Positions 54,320 through 64,000 of a DNA stretch of 64,000 nucleotides are shown one piece after another. Numbering within the stretch: position 1 is the first letter of the stretch; each line of letters opens with the position of its first letter. The translations under genes and the position numbers were made by a program. The stretch is taken from the NCBI GenBank assembly GCA_019677205.1, contig JAAMXY010000373.1, forward strand, positions 63,262 to 127,261, read 5' to 3'. The DNA comes from Pinguiococcus pyrenoidosus (taxonomy: Eukaryota; Sar; Pinguiophyceae; Pinguiochrysidales; Pinguiochrysidaceae). Below the pieces are notes generated by a model, which did not search any database, had not been told where the DNA came from, and saw nothing but the letters and a program-made list of their open reading frames with translations.

Positions 54320-56633
54320 TTAGATGGCGCCTTGGGCTCCCCCCTTGTCATGGAGAAGCATGTCACGGTCGGTGCGAATTGAAGGGCGACGACGATGCCG
54401 ACCGACGCTTACCTCGTATGATCTCGAGAGCCGATCCTTTGCCGTCTGAAGATACTCACCAATGCTTGGCACTTTTCTGCGCAATTCGACGCCCTTCAGT
54501 ACTCGAGATGCAAAGCGCCGCTCAGTGTGCTCGCAAATCTCCTTCAGGTCTCGACAGCTCATCCCGGAGGTGACCTGCGCGACTTGCGCGAGCTCAGCAG
54601 GGCTGAGCTGCTGAGCATACCGCTGCAACACGGCCACCCGGGTGTCGAAATCAGGCATATCGAAGTTCAGGATGAGATCGAAGCGACTCAGGAGCGCCGG
54701 ATCGAGATCCTGGCGCCGGTTCGTCGCGGCGATGAGGGTGCACTTGGATTTCCCTGTGCATGCGTGGCGTTTTAGGGAACAATCCTCGGAAACTGGCTTC
54801 CGACGGATCCGGAGTATGTGTGGCACCTGTGAAGCCTTCTAGACGCTGGAGAAGGACGCCGAGCAGGCGCCGCGTGGCTTCATGCATACCACCACCGCCG
54901 TCCTAGGATTTTGCAATGATTGTTAGCGCTTTGTCCGGTCGTTGTAGCACGACAGCTCGCTCATTTGGAGGCAAGGAAAGCCCGACGCTCCAACATTAGA
55001 CGCCAGGAACCGGAAGCAAAATTCAACTTACCCCGCCGCCGCGTTGTTGCGCCAAGGCGTCAACCTCGTCAATGAACAAGACCGCTCCTCCGTCGATCTC
55101 CTCGCAGGCGTCAAGGATGGTGCCGAATCGCTTCTCCGACTCGCCATACCATTTGCTGACTGTCAAGATTGCCTCGATGTTAGCATTTTGGCTTGCCAGA
55201 GAAGCTGCCTCCCAATCGAGGAAGCGGCCTCCCAAATCAAGGGAGCGGCTCACGTACCAATTCGCTCGGTGCGGAGCAAGATGAAAGGCTTCTCCGCTTG
55301 CGAAGCGAGAATGCGCGCACAGAGCGTCTTCCCCGTCCCTGGTGGCCCCTCGAAAAGCACCGCCTTGGGCCGATTGCTCTCAAAGCGGGCTCGCGTCCTC
55401 TTCGCGATCTCATCGTAGGCCTCCGGATTCTGCAGCGCAAGGACCACCGTGTCCTTGAGCTCACTCTTTACGGACTCGTAGCCGGCCATCGACTCCCAGT
55501 CGATCTGTTGGCAGACAAACAAGGCATCAGGGTTGTGAGCCCGACGTCGAAGCTTCGCGTCGCGCTTGTCTTCGCCGGACACACCACAGAACTTGCCATC
55601 TTTGCTCCCCCGTCGTTGTTCTGCTTGCCGCCGTGAACTTGGCCATCCGCGTCGTAGACCTCCACCCCGAGGTCGACGAGGCGCTGAATCGGACTGGCAC
55701 TGGCGGTGTCTGCACCCTTTTCCGGTCGACTCTGATTCGGAACCTCCAGGTTGAAGCCATCTGGAGACAGGCGAAAGCCAAAGACCCTTGAGGGCTCTTC
55801 GTCCCGACCTCCGCCTTAGTTTTCGTGGCGGAACGAATCGTTGCCTGTTGGCCGTGCGCATACCTCGCTTTGTCCGATCTTCTTCGGCTAGCCCTTCCAG
55901 GGACATCTCGTAGGCATCAGCTACGAGAAAGCAGAGGAAAAGATGGAAGAGGAAGCGAAAGAGGCAATGATAAGCGCCGAAGACTTGGCTCACTTGCGCA
56001 CCGTGTCCTTTTGTTACCGACTGCCTCGACCACCGACGCCGTCAGCTCCCCTTCGTACGTGAGCCACACAGCTCCCCTGTCCGCAACGACGATTTCGGAT
56101 TCCGTCCCTGGCGTCTGCAAGTGGAAGGCAACCGTCGACTTGTCTCCCGCCGGCTGTCCTGCTCATGATTTTGTGCCTGTTAGCGCCGAAAGTGTTGTCA
56201 CTTTCTGCGCCGGACTGCTACCTGGGCTAAGCGAAGCGCCGGGCCCCAGCTGCGCCAAGAGAGCGTGAAGCGCTCGCATGCTCATGGCCGTCGACTTCGG
56301 GAGCTCGAATGACACTTTCGGAAGGCCATTCGTCTGCCAAGTACGGAGAATGCCATTGACCTTCGAAGGATGCACGGCTGCAGAAGGGAGGCGCCGTACC
56401 TCTTCCGACGCAGGGGTCACCAGTAGCCGCCGCTTATCCTTTGCGCCCAGTCTCTCCTCGTGTCGGCTTCGAACCTTTGCCAGTTCCTTCCGAAGCAGGC
56501 GCAGCGCCTCTTCGTGACTCAGGGGCTCTTCCTTTGCTTCTGCAGAGGAATGCCAGAGCGCCGCGAGAGCCGCCGTCGCAGTCCACCGAAGGTGGCGACT
56601 CTTGGGAAGATTACAGAGTCGATCGTCAGCCAT
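54320..56633 (-). CDS. AAA ATPase of the plant At4g04180 type, organelle candidate
   Basis: Start at 56633 (MADDRLCNLPKSRHLRWTAT); an earlier in-frame ATG at 56714 is possible. The N-terminal part has EEALRLLRKELAKVRSRHEE and a helical STAMSMRALHALLAQLG. The AAA domain reads SMAGYESVKSELKDTVVLAL, NPEAYDEIAKRTRARFESNR, Walker A EGPPGTGKTLCARILASQ, KWYGESEKRFGTILDAC, Walker B GGAVLFIDEVDALAQQRG, MHEATRRLLGVLLQRLEGF, sensor 1 IAATNRRQDLDPALLSRFD and MSCRDLKEICEHTERRFASR, then EYLQTAKDRLSRSYEVSVGR. The distinctive MHEATRR and RFESNRP blocks match the Arabidopsis protein At4g04180 as I remember it. Its function is not established. About eight exons; the gene ends at the TAA at 54320-54322 and converges on the helicase. 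Confidence 0.85.
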
Positions 56634-56720
56634 TTCTTCTCTTTCTGGAGCTGCAACACTGCTTGTAGTTCTGTCCATCATCATTTGGTGCTCTGCGGTC
56701 TTCATCCTACGCAAATGGAT

Positions 56721-57559
56721 TCACATCCGCCAAGACCCTTCGGCTGCTCTCAAGGAAGGTGCTTCGTAGCTCACGACGCCTCGGCTTTTAGCACAGAAGA
56801 GGCGCCCTTCCTTGTCTCTCACCAATGTGTACATCACGATACGTCACGGACTCCGCAAGTTGGTCTTTCTCGCCCTTCAAAGTGAAGATTCCGGCATCGG
56901 GCGCCAGAGTCATAGGTGTTCTGTACCTCGAATGTCGGGATCTGCCGAGCCGCCAGCACTGCGCGCGGCCCGAATCGGCGCCACATGGCGATGAACTCCT
57001 CTCCACGTGATTGCGCAGCTCGACTTCACTGAATGAGAGAGAATCGTGGAAAAAACGCCAAAAACAGATTAAAACTGTGTTCTTTACTGGTGTAAGTTAA
57101 ACGAAACGAAAGCGCTGGAAGATACTGACCTCGATTTCGCGTCGCTTGAGCCCTCGTATCCGCGCCTTTCTTCCATAGTTGCATCAAAAGCAAAGTTTGG
57201 CAGGAGTTAGGGGATCAAATCAGCGAAGAAAGCGCCGAGATCTGTGGAATTCCGTCGATTTCTCCTCTTCTGCACCGCAAAGCGACAGAGACGCCGCTGT
57301 AGGTCCGCAGCCGTGGCGCTTTCTCTTTCGAAACTGCAAAGGCGCGCACTCCAGACACTTTCTCTGACGTGAGGTACCTCATGAAAAGCAAGCTCAGCAC
57401 TACCGCCGCGGTATTCTCTCCACTTTCCGGCGCCAAAGTCCAATCCGCCAATTCTCCGTCAAATACGCCTTTAACCGTTGTCCCTTCCCTGGCTACTATC
57501 GCTTCTATTGCTTCTTTTCCCAGCTTCTCCCACCTTGAACTTTTATCGAAACATTTCAC
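56721..57559 (-). CDS. Unresolved gene, unknown protein
   Basis: Protein-like minus-strand pieces: KCFDKSSRWEKLGKEAIEAI, then FDGELADWTLAPESGENTAA and VVLSLLFMR at a GTACC donor (57559-57380); KARIRGLKRREIE before a GTCAG donor (57175-57130); EFIAMWRRFGPRAVLAARQI then PTFE (about 56990-56930); YTLVRDKEGRLFCAKSRGVV and YEAPSLRAAEGSWRM to a TGA at 56721 (about 56830-56721). They read like exons of one small protein with a membrane-like segment, but the first has no ATG in frame and the third sits after LRNHVE in a different frame (57010-57020), so either an intron border is missed or there is a frameshift. I do not recognise the family. Confidence 0.35.
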
Positions 57560-57725
57560 ACAAATCCGAAACGGTGCGTGGCGGCTGTGCCGCGTCTGCT
57601 ACTAGCGGGCGCGCCGCCAGATCCGTCTGCGTTGGCGCGCAAACGTCAGTTCAAACCGCGCGTCATCAGTTTAAATCCGTCTGCGGATTTCTTTGGACCC
57701 TCTGTTCCGATTCCAAAGCTCGAAT

Positions 57726-58257
57726 ATGCGTGCGTCGCTCCTCATCAGCGTGCTTGTGGCGCTTGTAGCTGGCGCTTCCGCCTTCGTTGCGGCTCCTCGC
57801 GCCTTGCCGACGCATCGTACAGCGCCGATAATCGCGTCTCGCGGCAGCAACCTGCACATGGGAGGCAAGGTCAGTGACGCTGGGCTACTGAATCGCTTCG
57901 CCGGGGCGTTCTGAGGGAAATGAGGCCGTGGCTAACGTGAAAAGCGGCGCAGGTGGCCAAGTTCGGCCCGTTCTCTCCGGCCGTGTACGCCGCCAAGATT
58001 GTCCTGGGCGAGCAGCGGCTGAACAAGATCCGCGGAAAGGGCATTGCTCTTCACTCTCAGGTGAGGACGAAGGGCGGAAGCGGAAAAAACGTTGGAAGAA
58101 GGAAGCAAACTGAGCTTTTTCCGTGCGGTTTGTTCCATCGGATTCGCCGCAGGCCATCACGTATTTCTGCAACTGGGCCGGCACCCAGGGCAAGATGCGC
58201 AACCGGGTGATCAAGCTCGCCAAGACGAATGGTGACAGACTGGGCTTCCTCGTGTAG
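57726..58257 (+). CDS. Small plastid-targeted protein, red-lineage type
   Basis: Three exons encode about 118 residues. The N terminus is a signal peptide ending in an ASAFAP-type motif (LLISVLVALVAGASAFVAAP, phenylalanine after ASA) and a basic transit stretch (RALPTHRTAPIIASRGSN). The mature protein is KFGPFSPAVYAAKIVLGEQR, LNKIRGKGIALHSQ, then AITYFCNWAGTQGKMRNRVI and KLAKTNGDRLGFLV. The length, the GPFSPAV...LGE..LNK.RGK.I..HS pattern and the C-terminal NGDxLGFLV look like a small conserved plastid membrane-associated protein of red-lineage algae. A photosystem-associated subunit is possible, but I cannot name it from the sequence. The start at 57726 is the first ATG and makes a complete signal peptide. 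Confidence 0.7.
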
Positions 58258-58425
58258 AAAGAATGCAAGATTGACAGAGGACCGCTTAGAACGGGAACTT
58301 TGAGGAAGAATGTCATTGAATTTCTCAGCGTCGCGCAAATCTCGACCCAAACACACGAACAGAGGAGCAACGGCTGCTGCACACACGCTGCTCGGACACA
58401 CGGGAACTAGTTTGTTGAAGCGAGC

Positions 58426-60680
58426 CTACGCCACACGCTGGCGCTTGGCGTTTCCGTTCGTCAGCTCTGCAGCCGCAGCCGCAGCCGCAGCCGCAGCCGC
58501 AGCCTTCTTCACTGGGGCGTCGCCGTTGCCGTTGGCGGCTCCCTCGATGGTCCACTTCTCGTTGTACTCATCGTTGTGGACGCCGGCGACGGCGCGGCCG
58601 GACGGATCTGCGCGGTTCTTGAAGCTCTCGTGCCACTCCATAGCGCGCGCCGTCGAGCACGCGATGGACGCCTCGTTGGGAACGGTCTGCGCGGCGGCGT
58701 GGCCCGGGAAGTGCGACTCGAAGATCTCGCGGTAGCGGTACGCTTCCTGTGAGGCAGGAGCTTGTCATACCTCGTGTTGCCCACAGCACTGCGTGCGCTT
58801 CGCTTCACATACCTTGGTGGCGGGTGTCGCGTACGGGAAGCGGTGCGCCGCGTTGGCCATCTGGGCGTCGGTCACGGAGGCCTCGGCGACGTCGCGCAGA
58901 GCGTCAATCCATCCGTAGCCGACACCGTCGGAGAACTGCTCCTTCTGGCGCCACAGGATGTGGTTGGGAAGGTAGGGCTCTTCCGGCGTATCAAAGGCCT
59001 TGCGGAGGATGTACTTCTCAATCTTCCTGGGAGCCTATGGCAGCGATAGCACGTCAGCAGGCCATTCGCTCCTGCATCCTCTTGGCCAGCAACTCTTTCA
59101 GGAGCCGAGGGCGCCTCTTCTCAGCAGCGGGACTCACCTTGGACGGCATCTTGCATTCCGCGTCCAGCTCCATGGAGTAGTCCATGAAGTCCATGTCGAG
59201 GAAGGGCACGCGCACCTCGACGCCCCAGGCCGAAGTGGACTTGTTCGCGCGGAGGCAATCGTAGAGATGCAGCCGCGTCACCTTGTCCCGGGTCTCCTCG
59301 AAGAACTCCTTGCCGTTGGGTGCGTGGTGGAAGTAGAGGTATCCGCCGAGGATCTCGTCGGCGCCCTCCCCGCTGAGAACCATCTTCACGCCCATGGCCT
59401 TGATCTTGCGCGACATGAGGAACATCGGCGTGGAGGCGCGCACGGTGGTCACGTCGTACGTCTCCAGGTGGTAGATCACCTGCACATGTTGTAGGGGAGA
59501 GAGGGGGGGGAGGAAGGCTTAGTTTTGAGCATCTCTTCCACATGGAGCAGTTCTGGCTGCCCCTCGCTGCCATGTTCTTGTCTTCCTTTCTTTGTTTTGC
59601 TTACCTCGCTGATGGCATCCAGTCCTTCCTGGAGGGTGTAGGTGTACCCGTGGTGCACGGTTCCGAGGAACTCGGCGACGTCCTTGGCCGCCTTGAGGTC
59701 CGGGCTGTTCTCCAGGCCGATGGTGAAGCTGTGAAGGCGCTGGCCGACGAAGCCGGTGTTCTCGCGGCGGGCGCGCTGCTGGTGCAGGCGGCAGGCGATG
59801 CTGGCCACGAGCGACGAGTCCAGGCCTCCCGAGAGCAGCACTCCCCAGGGCACGTCACTCATCATGCGGCGGCGCACGGCGTTGATGAAGTGCGAGCGCA
59901 GCTCGCTGAGGTTGACCTCGTTGCTGGGCGGCTCGACGGCGGTGAGCCAGCTGGGGTTCCACCACTGCACGAAGTCGTTGGTCTTGCTGCTGAAGTACTT
60001 GCCCGGGGGCGCCTGGTGGTACGTGGCGCAGTTGTCGTGCAGGGCCTTCATCTCCGAGCTGAACCAGACGGAGCCGTCGGCGGAGTGGCCGTAGTACAGC
60101 GGCGTGATGCCCATCTGGTCTCGGACGGCGAAGAACTCGTCGACCTTCTTGTCGTAGATCACGAAGCTGAACATGCCGCGCAGCTTGTGCACGAAGTCCA
60201 TGCCGTACTTCTGGTACAGCGGGATGACCACTTCGCAGTCACTGCCCGTGCGGGGCACGTAGCGGAAGCCGTCCTCGGCGAGCTCGTTGTACAGCGCCAT
60301 GTAGTTGTAGATCTCTCCGTTGGCCGCCACGATGACGTTCCCACAGGGGGACACCAGGGGCTGCGAGCCACTGACAGCCACGCGTGCGGGTTAGGACTCT
60401 TCAAGACTCTTCAAGGGATCTGAACGGCGGCGAGTTCTTGCACCTGTCGGGATCAATGATGGCCAGGCGCTCGTGCGCGATGCCGTGGTTGTTGTGGATC
60501 TGGTAGCCACTCCAGTCGGGTCCGCGGTGCCTAGGACGTGTCCGTGAGTGCGTCTGCGGCGGCGCGGCGTCTGAAACCCGCGCGCCAGAAGTACCTCAGG
60601 CGCTGCGAGCAGCGGATCATGAGTTTCCGCAGGTCTTCATCGCTCAGCGTGGAGTTGAAGATGGCGAAGATGCCGCACAT
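58426..60680 (-). CDS. ASNS: Asparagine synthetase (glutamine-hydrolysing)
   Basis: ATG 60680 gives [17 protein letters not shown], so Cys-2 becomes the N-terminal glutaminase nucleophile. The glutaminase half continues [40 protein letters not shown] and [15 protein letters not shown]. The synthetase half has the ATP pyrophosphatase loop [36 protein letters not shown] and [15 protein letters not shown], then [14 protein letters not shown] and [15 protein letters not shown]. It transfers the amide of glutamine to aspartate with ATP. About seven exons. The C terminus carries a non-conserved alanine run (58472-58503) followed by [13 protein letters not shown]. The C-terminal basic residues might be a nuclear-type signal or simply an unstructured tail. 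The enzyme is otherwise complete. Confidence 0.95.
58472..58503 (+). repeat. (GCAGCC)n hexamer encoding polyalanine
   Basis: About five perfect hexamers, read on the minus strand as GGC/TGC alternation giving a run of about 13 alanines near the C terminus of asparagine synthetase. Confidence 0.82.
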
Positions 60681-61572
60681 GATGCTCTGCTGGGGACTTC
60701 GGGGGGCCAGGAACGCGTCTAGCACACTGCGCCGGTGAAAGTGCACGCGGGGCGGAGGATCTCTGCGGTTGGCGGCCTTCGTGGAAGATTAGGCCGCAAC
60801 CTATCGCCCGAATCTGCCTCGCTCGGGATCCTAGCCGGGAATCTGGGATTTCATTGTGGAAAAGAAACGGCAGATGGGAATTGCACCGCTCTCTGCAGAG
60901 GCGTAGGACAGCGAACTAAGCTGTTGTTGAACTGAAATCGTATGGCGCGAGAGCGGCTAAAAGACACGTGAGGGAGAAGCTGAACTTGGCTTAAACAGAC
61001 GGGATTGGAGATTGCACGGCTTGCAGGGTCTGAAAGTTCAACCAAAGGCGCTGGCCATTGGCGCAGATCGGATTCAACCACTTCAGATAGCTCGCATAGC
61101 ATCATACACGTTCTGAAAGAGGCTTCGCTGAAGCCGATTGGTGCGGTAAGGTGACGTCAAGCTGCAAAGTTGTGCGGCCGTCCTATGGCGCGAGAGCGGA
61201 ACCAGTTACTGCCACATCTTACGCCGGCCACGTCAGCACCTCGCATCATCCGCACCGCTAGAAAGCTGATGCTCTTCTCTGTTGTTCTCAACTTCCAATA
61301 TTTTTGAAAGTTCCCCTGCTTCGTTCTTCGAAACTTCACCAGTTTCACTTCCACCCGTCACAATCATTTCGTCACATTGAGTTTTATATAAATTTCCAAA
61401 TAAATACTGAACAATTCAATATAAAAACTATCAGCAGTCTCAGCCGACCAGCCGGAATTCCCTTGGGCTCCGAGCCACGAACGGCCTACGGGCGATTTAA
61501 GTCTCAACGCCTCTGCGGCTTCTCTCTCCCGTGGAGCGGCACCATGCCGCTGACGCGCGCCTCGTGACGCCC
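60681..61572. promoter_or_regulatory. Divergent 5' region with a 16-bp direct repeat
   Basis: An 892-bp gap between the starts of asparagine synthetase and the kinase. The 16-mer TATGGCGCGAGAGCGG occurs at 60941-60956 and again at 61184-61199, in the same orientation, 243 bp apart. Positions 61370-61440 are AT-rich. No gene is seen. Confidence 0.55.
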
Positions 61573-63133
61573 ATGGAAGCAGTGAAACTAGGAAAGCCGC
61601 CCTTCGTGGCGGCCGCACTCCGCGTGCGGCAGCTGATCGCCAGTCTGGCGCAGAAGCACTTGGCCCAAAGCGCCATCCTGCCGCCGCCGCTGCTCAGTGA
61701 GCCGCGCGCGCACAACGCGGAGGTGGAGCGCGTGGTGAACAGCTTCGCCGTGCAGAAGGTGCGCAAGGGCGGAAGTGGAAGTGTGTCGCAAGACAGTGTG
61801 GCGTTAACCACTCCGGCGTGCCGAACTCCCTCTCTTTCTCTTTCCCTCTCCAGGCGACGGCGGTGAGTTTGACGGATCTGTACCGATTTGGACTGGAGCC
61901 AACTGCGGCGCAGTGCGTGCGAAATGCGCAGTTCTTGCATCACGAGCTGCCCATTCGCTTCGCGCAACGGTGCGTTCTCTGCAAGTGCTCTCGGCGCCAA
62001 GTCGCTCTCTCACCCCCATCCTTCCCATCTCCTCCTCTGGCGTTCGGGGCCTCCGCAGAGTGGTGGACTTGAAAGAGCTGCCGTTCGGCCTCAGCGAGCA
62101 CCACCTGGTGCAGCAGAGCATTGGGCACTTCGAGGACACCGTGCAAAAGCTGGCCAGCTTGAAGCAGCCCAACGTCTGCGAAGAGGAAGAGGACTTCGCC
62201 TGCCTCATTGCGTCCGTGCTGCTGGACCACCGCCAGGTGCCCATGGCCCTGGCGTGCGCCTTGCGGGAACTGCACAAGGCCAGGCGGCTCAGCGGCGACG
62301 AGCAGAAGCTGCTGGACCGCCGCCTGGACGACTTCTTCATGGCGAGGATCAGCATGCGCTTCCTCATCGAGCACTACATCGCCTCGCACGCCTGCCATGA
62401 AGGCTTCTCCGGCGTGATCGCCTCCGCGTGCAACCCGTTCGAGATCGTCCAGCAGGCCAGTGAGGATGTGGGCATCCTGTGCCGACACCAGCTGGGCGTC
62501 TGCCCCGAGATTGAAGTTATCGGAGATGCGTGGCGCACGTTTCGCTATGTGCCGTCGCACCTGTACTTCGTGGCCTGCGAGCTGCTCAAGAACAGCGTCC
62601 GCGCCGTGGTGCAAAACTCCGAGGCTTCCAAGGCCGGGACGCTCGGTGCCGCGAGCGCCGGCGGCGCCGGCAGCGATGGCGCTGCTCTGCCGCCGGTGCG
62701 CGCGATTCTAGTTTGTGGGGGAGAGACGGACCAATTCGAGTCGGTGTCGATTAAGATCGAGGACCAGGGCGGAGGCGTTCGTCGCTCGGAAATGGACGAC
62801 ATGTGGAGCTACACGTACACCACGGCGTCTTACAATTTTGACCAAGACATGAGTTTCCCGAACGCCACCGCGTCCCTGTGCCAGTCGGGGAACATGAAGA
62901 GTCACATGGAGGATCCGATCGCCGGCCTGGGCATCGGCCTCCCGCTCTCGCGCTTGTACGCGAGGTATTTTGGTGGATCCCTAGACCTGCTCAGCATGGA
63001 AAAGTACGGCATGGACGCATATCTGAGCTTGCCGCACTTCGGAGACGACATGGAGATCCTGCCGCCGCCCGTCGCGGCGTCCCCCTCCCAGTTTGGCAGT
63101 TGCAGCAAAGGTAGAAACTACCAGGCGCAGTAG
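61573..63133 (+). CDS. PDK: Mitochondrial pyruvate dehydrogenase kinase family
   Basis: Three exons: 61573 to about 61757, about 61855-61969, and about 62059-63133. The start at 61573 is the first ATG of the frame (EAVKLGKPPFVAAALRVRQL). The second exon has the family block TAVSLTDLYRFGLEPTAAQC. The third has LPIRFAQR joined to VVDLKELPFGLSEHHLVQQS, FFMARISMRFLIEHYIASHA, then the GHKL ATP-binding region: YVPSHLYFVACELLKNSVRA (N box), IKIEDQGGGVRRSEMDDMWS (G1), PIAGLGIGLPLSRLYARYFG (G2) and GSLDLLSMEKYGMDAYLSLP. Pyruvate or branched-chain ketoacid dehydrogenase kinases phosphorylate the E1 subunit in the mitochondrial matrix; both use this fold. The basic N terminus is weak as a presequence. 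Confidence 0.9.
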
Positions 63134-63205
63134 AGTCGCCCGGAGTCTCCAGAGACCCCAACGTTTGCAACGTCTTCAAGGCAAGGAGTCCTAGATACAT
63201 TTTCT

Positions 63206-64000
63206 CTAAGCTTTGCTCGGAAGGAACTCCGGGTCGTCTTCCACGTCGTCTATCTCCTCCTCTTCATACTCCTCCTCGCCCGTCTTGAAGAACGTGTACG
63301 ACAGCGTGATGTTGTTGATGTTCGCCATCTGCGGGTCGTCCATGAAGTCCGGATCGATGTAGAAGAACACGGGCATGTCGATCTCTTCCATGGGCTTCAG
63401 CCTCTGCTCCTCGAAGCAGAAGCACTGGATCTTGTTGAAGTAAATACCCGCCTGCGGCGGGTACACATTGTACGTCGCCACTCCCGTCACCGCCTTGGTC
63501 GTCTTGTTCTTTGGAGATTCACACGTGCATCCACACCGAGAATGCGTCCACACCGAGAAGGAGGCAAGATAGGGGCGCGACCAAAAGGAGAGCATGAGAG
63601 TGAGGACGCGTTGGCGCCAAGCAGCGGACGAGGAGCTGCGCGCAAGGCTCTCTACCTTCGCTCTGAAGAACGCCAGCGCCGTCTCGCCGGCCACGACCCG
63701 TACGCTGCGCTGAAGCGGATTGAAGCTCCACGGCAGCGTCGACGCGGTGTTCCCGGCGAACGTTATCCTCAACAACCGGCCGTCCTCCACCGGCTTCACC
63801 TTCGGCACAGCAACAGCAGCGTAAGCTTCGCCGCCCAACCGCACAGCCTCCTGTGATCCGCGTGCTCAGCGCCGGACCTTTTCCGCCGTTTTTTCGTCCA
63901 CACGCTGCGTGGTGCCTCCAAAGCCCGTCAGCTGGCAAAAGGCCTTGTAGAGAGGCACTGCGGCGTATCCCAGCCCGATGAACGCAATGACTACGGACGA
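63206..64000 (-). CDS. COX11: COX11 cytochrome c oxidase assembly protein, 5' end cut by the window
   Basis: The gene runs off the right edge. The visible part starts [20 protein letters not shown], the membrane helix and CxxTGFGGT region ([20 protein letters not shown]) of COX11/CtaG. Two introns then lead to [40 protein letters not shown] and [40 protein letters not shown], where CFCF is the copper-binding motif. It continues [20 protein letters not shown] and ends in an acidic tail at the TAG at 63206. In mitochondria COX11 delivers copper to the CuB site of COX1. The gene converges on the kinase, 72 bp between stops. Confidence 0.92.

Noticed and set aside
59121-60423. Long plus-strand frames across the asparagine synthetase gene
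   Set aside because: They are antisense shadows of strongly conserved catalytic exons.
1-64000. tRNA, rRNA, transposon ends or long terminal repeats
   Set aside because: I looked for cloverleaf-type sequence, terminal repeats and reverse transcriptase or transposase motifs and saw none; a covariance-model search would be decisive.

Overview
The window is nuclear DNA of a gene-dense photosynthetic protist. Most genes are broken by short introns (about 60-300 nt) that open with GTGCG, GTACG or GTAAG and close with CAG or TAG. Two predicted proteins (15675-16488 and 57726-58257) begin with a signal peptide whose end carries an ASAFAP-type motif (NGF/CAPP and ASAF/VAAP), the targeting signature of secondary plastids of red-algal origin (stramenopile, cryptophyte, haptophyte type). 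The genes for eIF3m, Spc24, COX11, pyruvate dehydrogenase kinase and a VAP protein rule out a bacterial source. The exact lineage cannot be named from the sequence alone.

Layout. 0-8 kb: a DUF4168 secretory protein, a tract with two tandem repeats (one telomere-like), the co-chaperone SGTA, eIF3m and a VAP protein. 8-18 kb: a coiled-coil protein, an ankyrin/fibronectin-III protein, a TMEM209-type nuclear-envelope protein, a plastid-targeted protein and an unknown protein. 18-24 kb: a poorly conserved stretch with two divergently transcribed paralogues of an unknown family and several unresolved coding traces. 24-33 kb: a Zn/Cd-type P1B ATPase, a PAF-acetylhydrolase-like membrane enzyme with repeats in its intron and C terminus, and a CaaX-tailed inositol 5-phosphatase. 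33-43 kb: an acidic-tailed protein, a zinc-knuckle protein, a divergent cyclophilin, kinetochore Spc24, a membrane protein and an unresolved gene. 43-57 kb: a Cof-type HAD phosphatase, a DedA/TVP38-type membrane protein, a flavin oxidoreductase fusion, a dsRNA-binding DExH helicase and a plant-type AAA ATPase. 57-64 kb: a plastid-targeted small protein, asparagine synthetase, pyruvate dehydrogenase kinase and the 3' part of COX11.

The genes are not organised into operons. Neighbours are often divergent with short shared 5' regions (SGTA/eIF3m, TMEM209/plastid protein, PAF-AH/5-phosphatase, oxidoreductase/helicase) or convergent with 3' ends only tens to a few hundred bases apart. Splice junctions given below were worked out by hand from reading frame and GT-AG sites; they are reliable where a conserved family is named and tentative elsewhere. 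I saw no tRNA, rRNA, transposase or CRISPR array.
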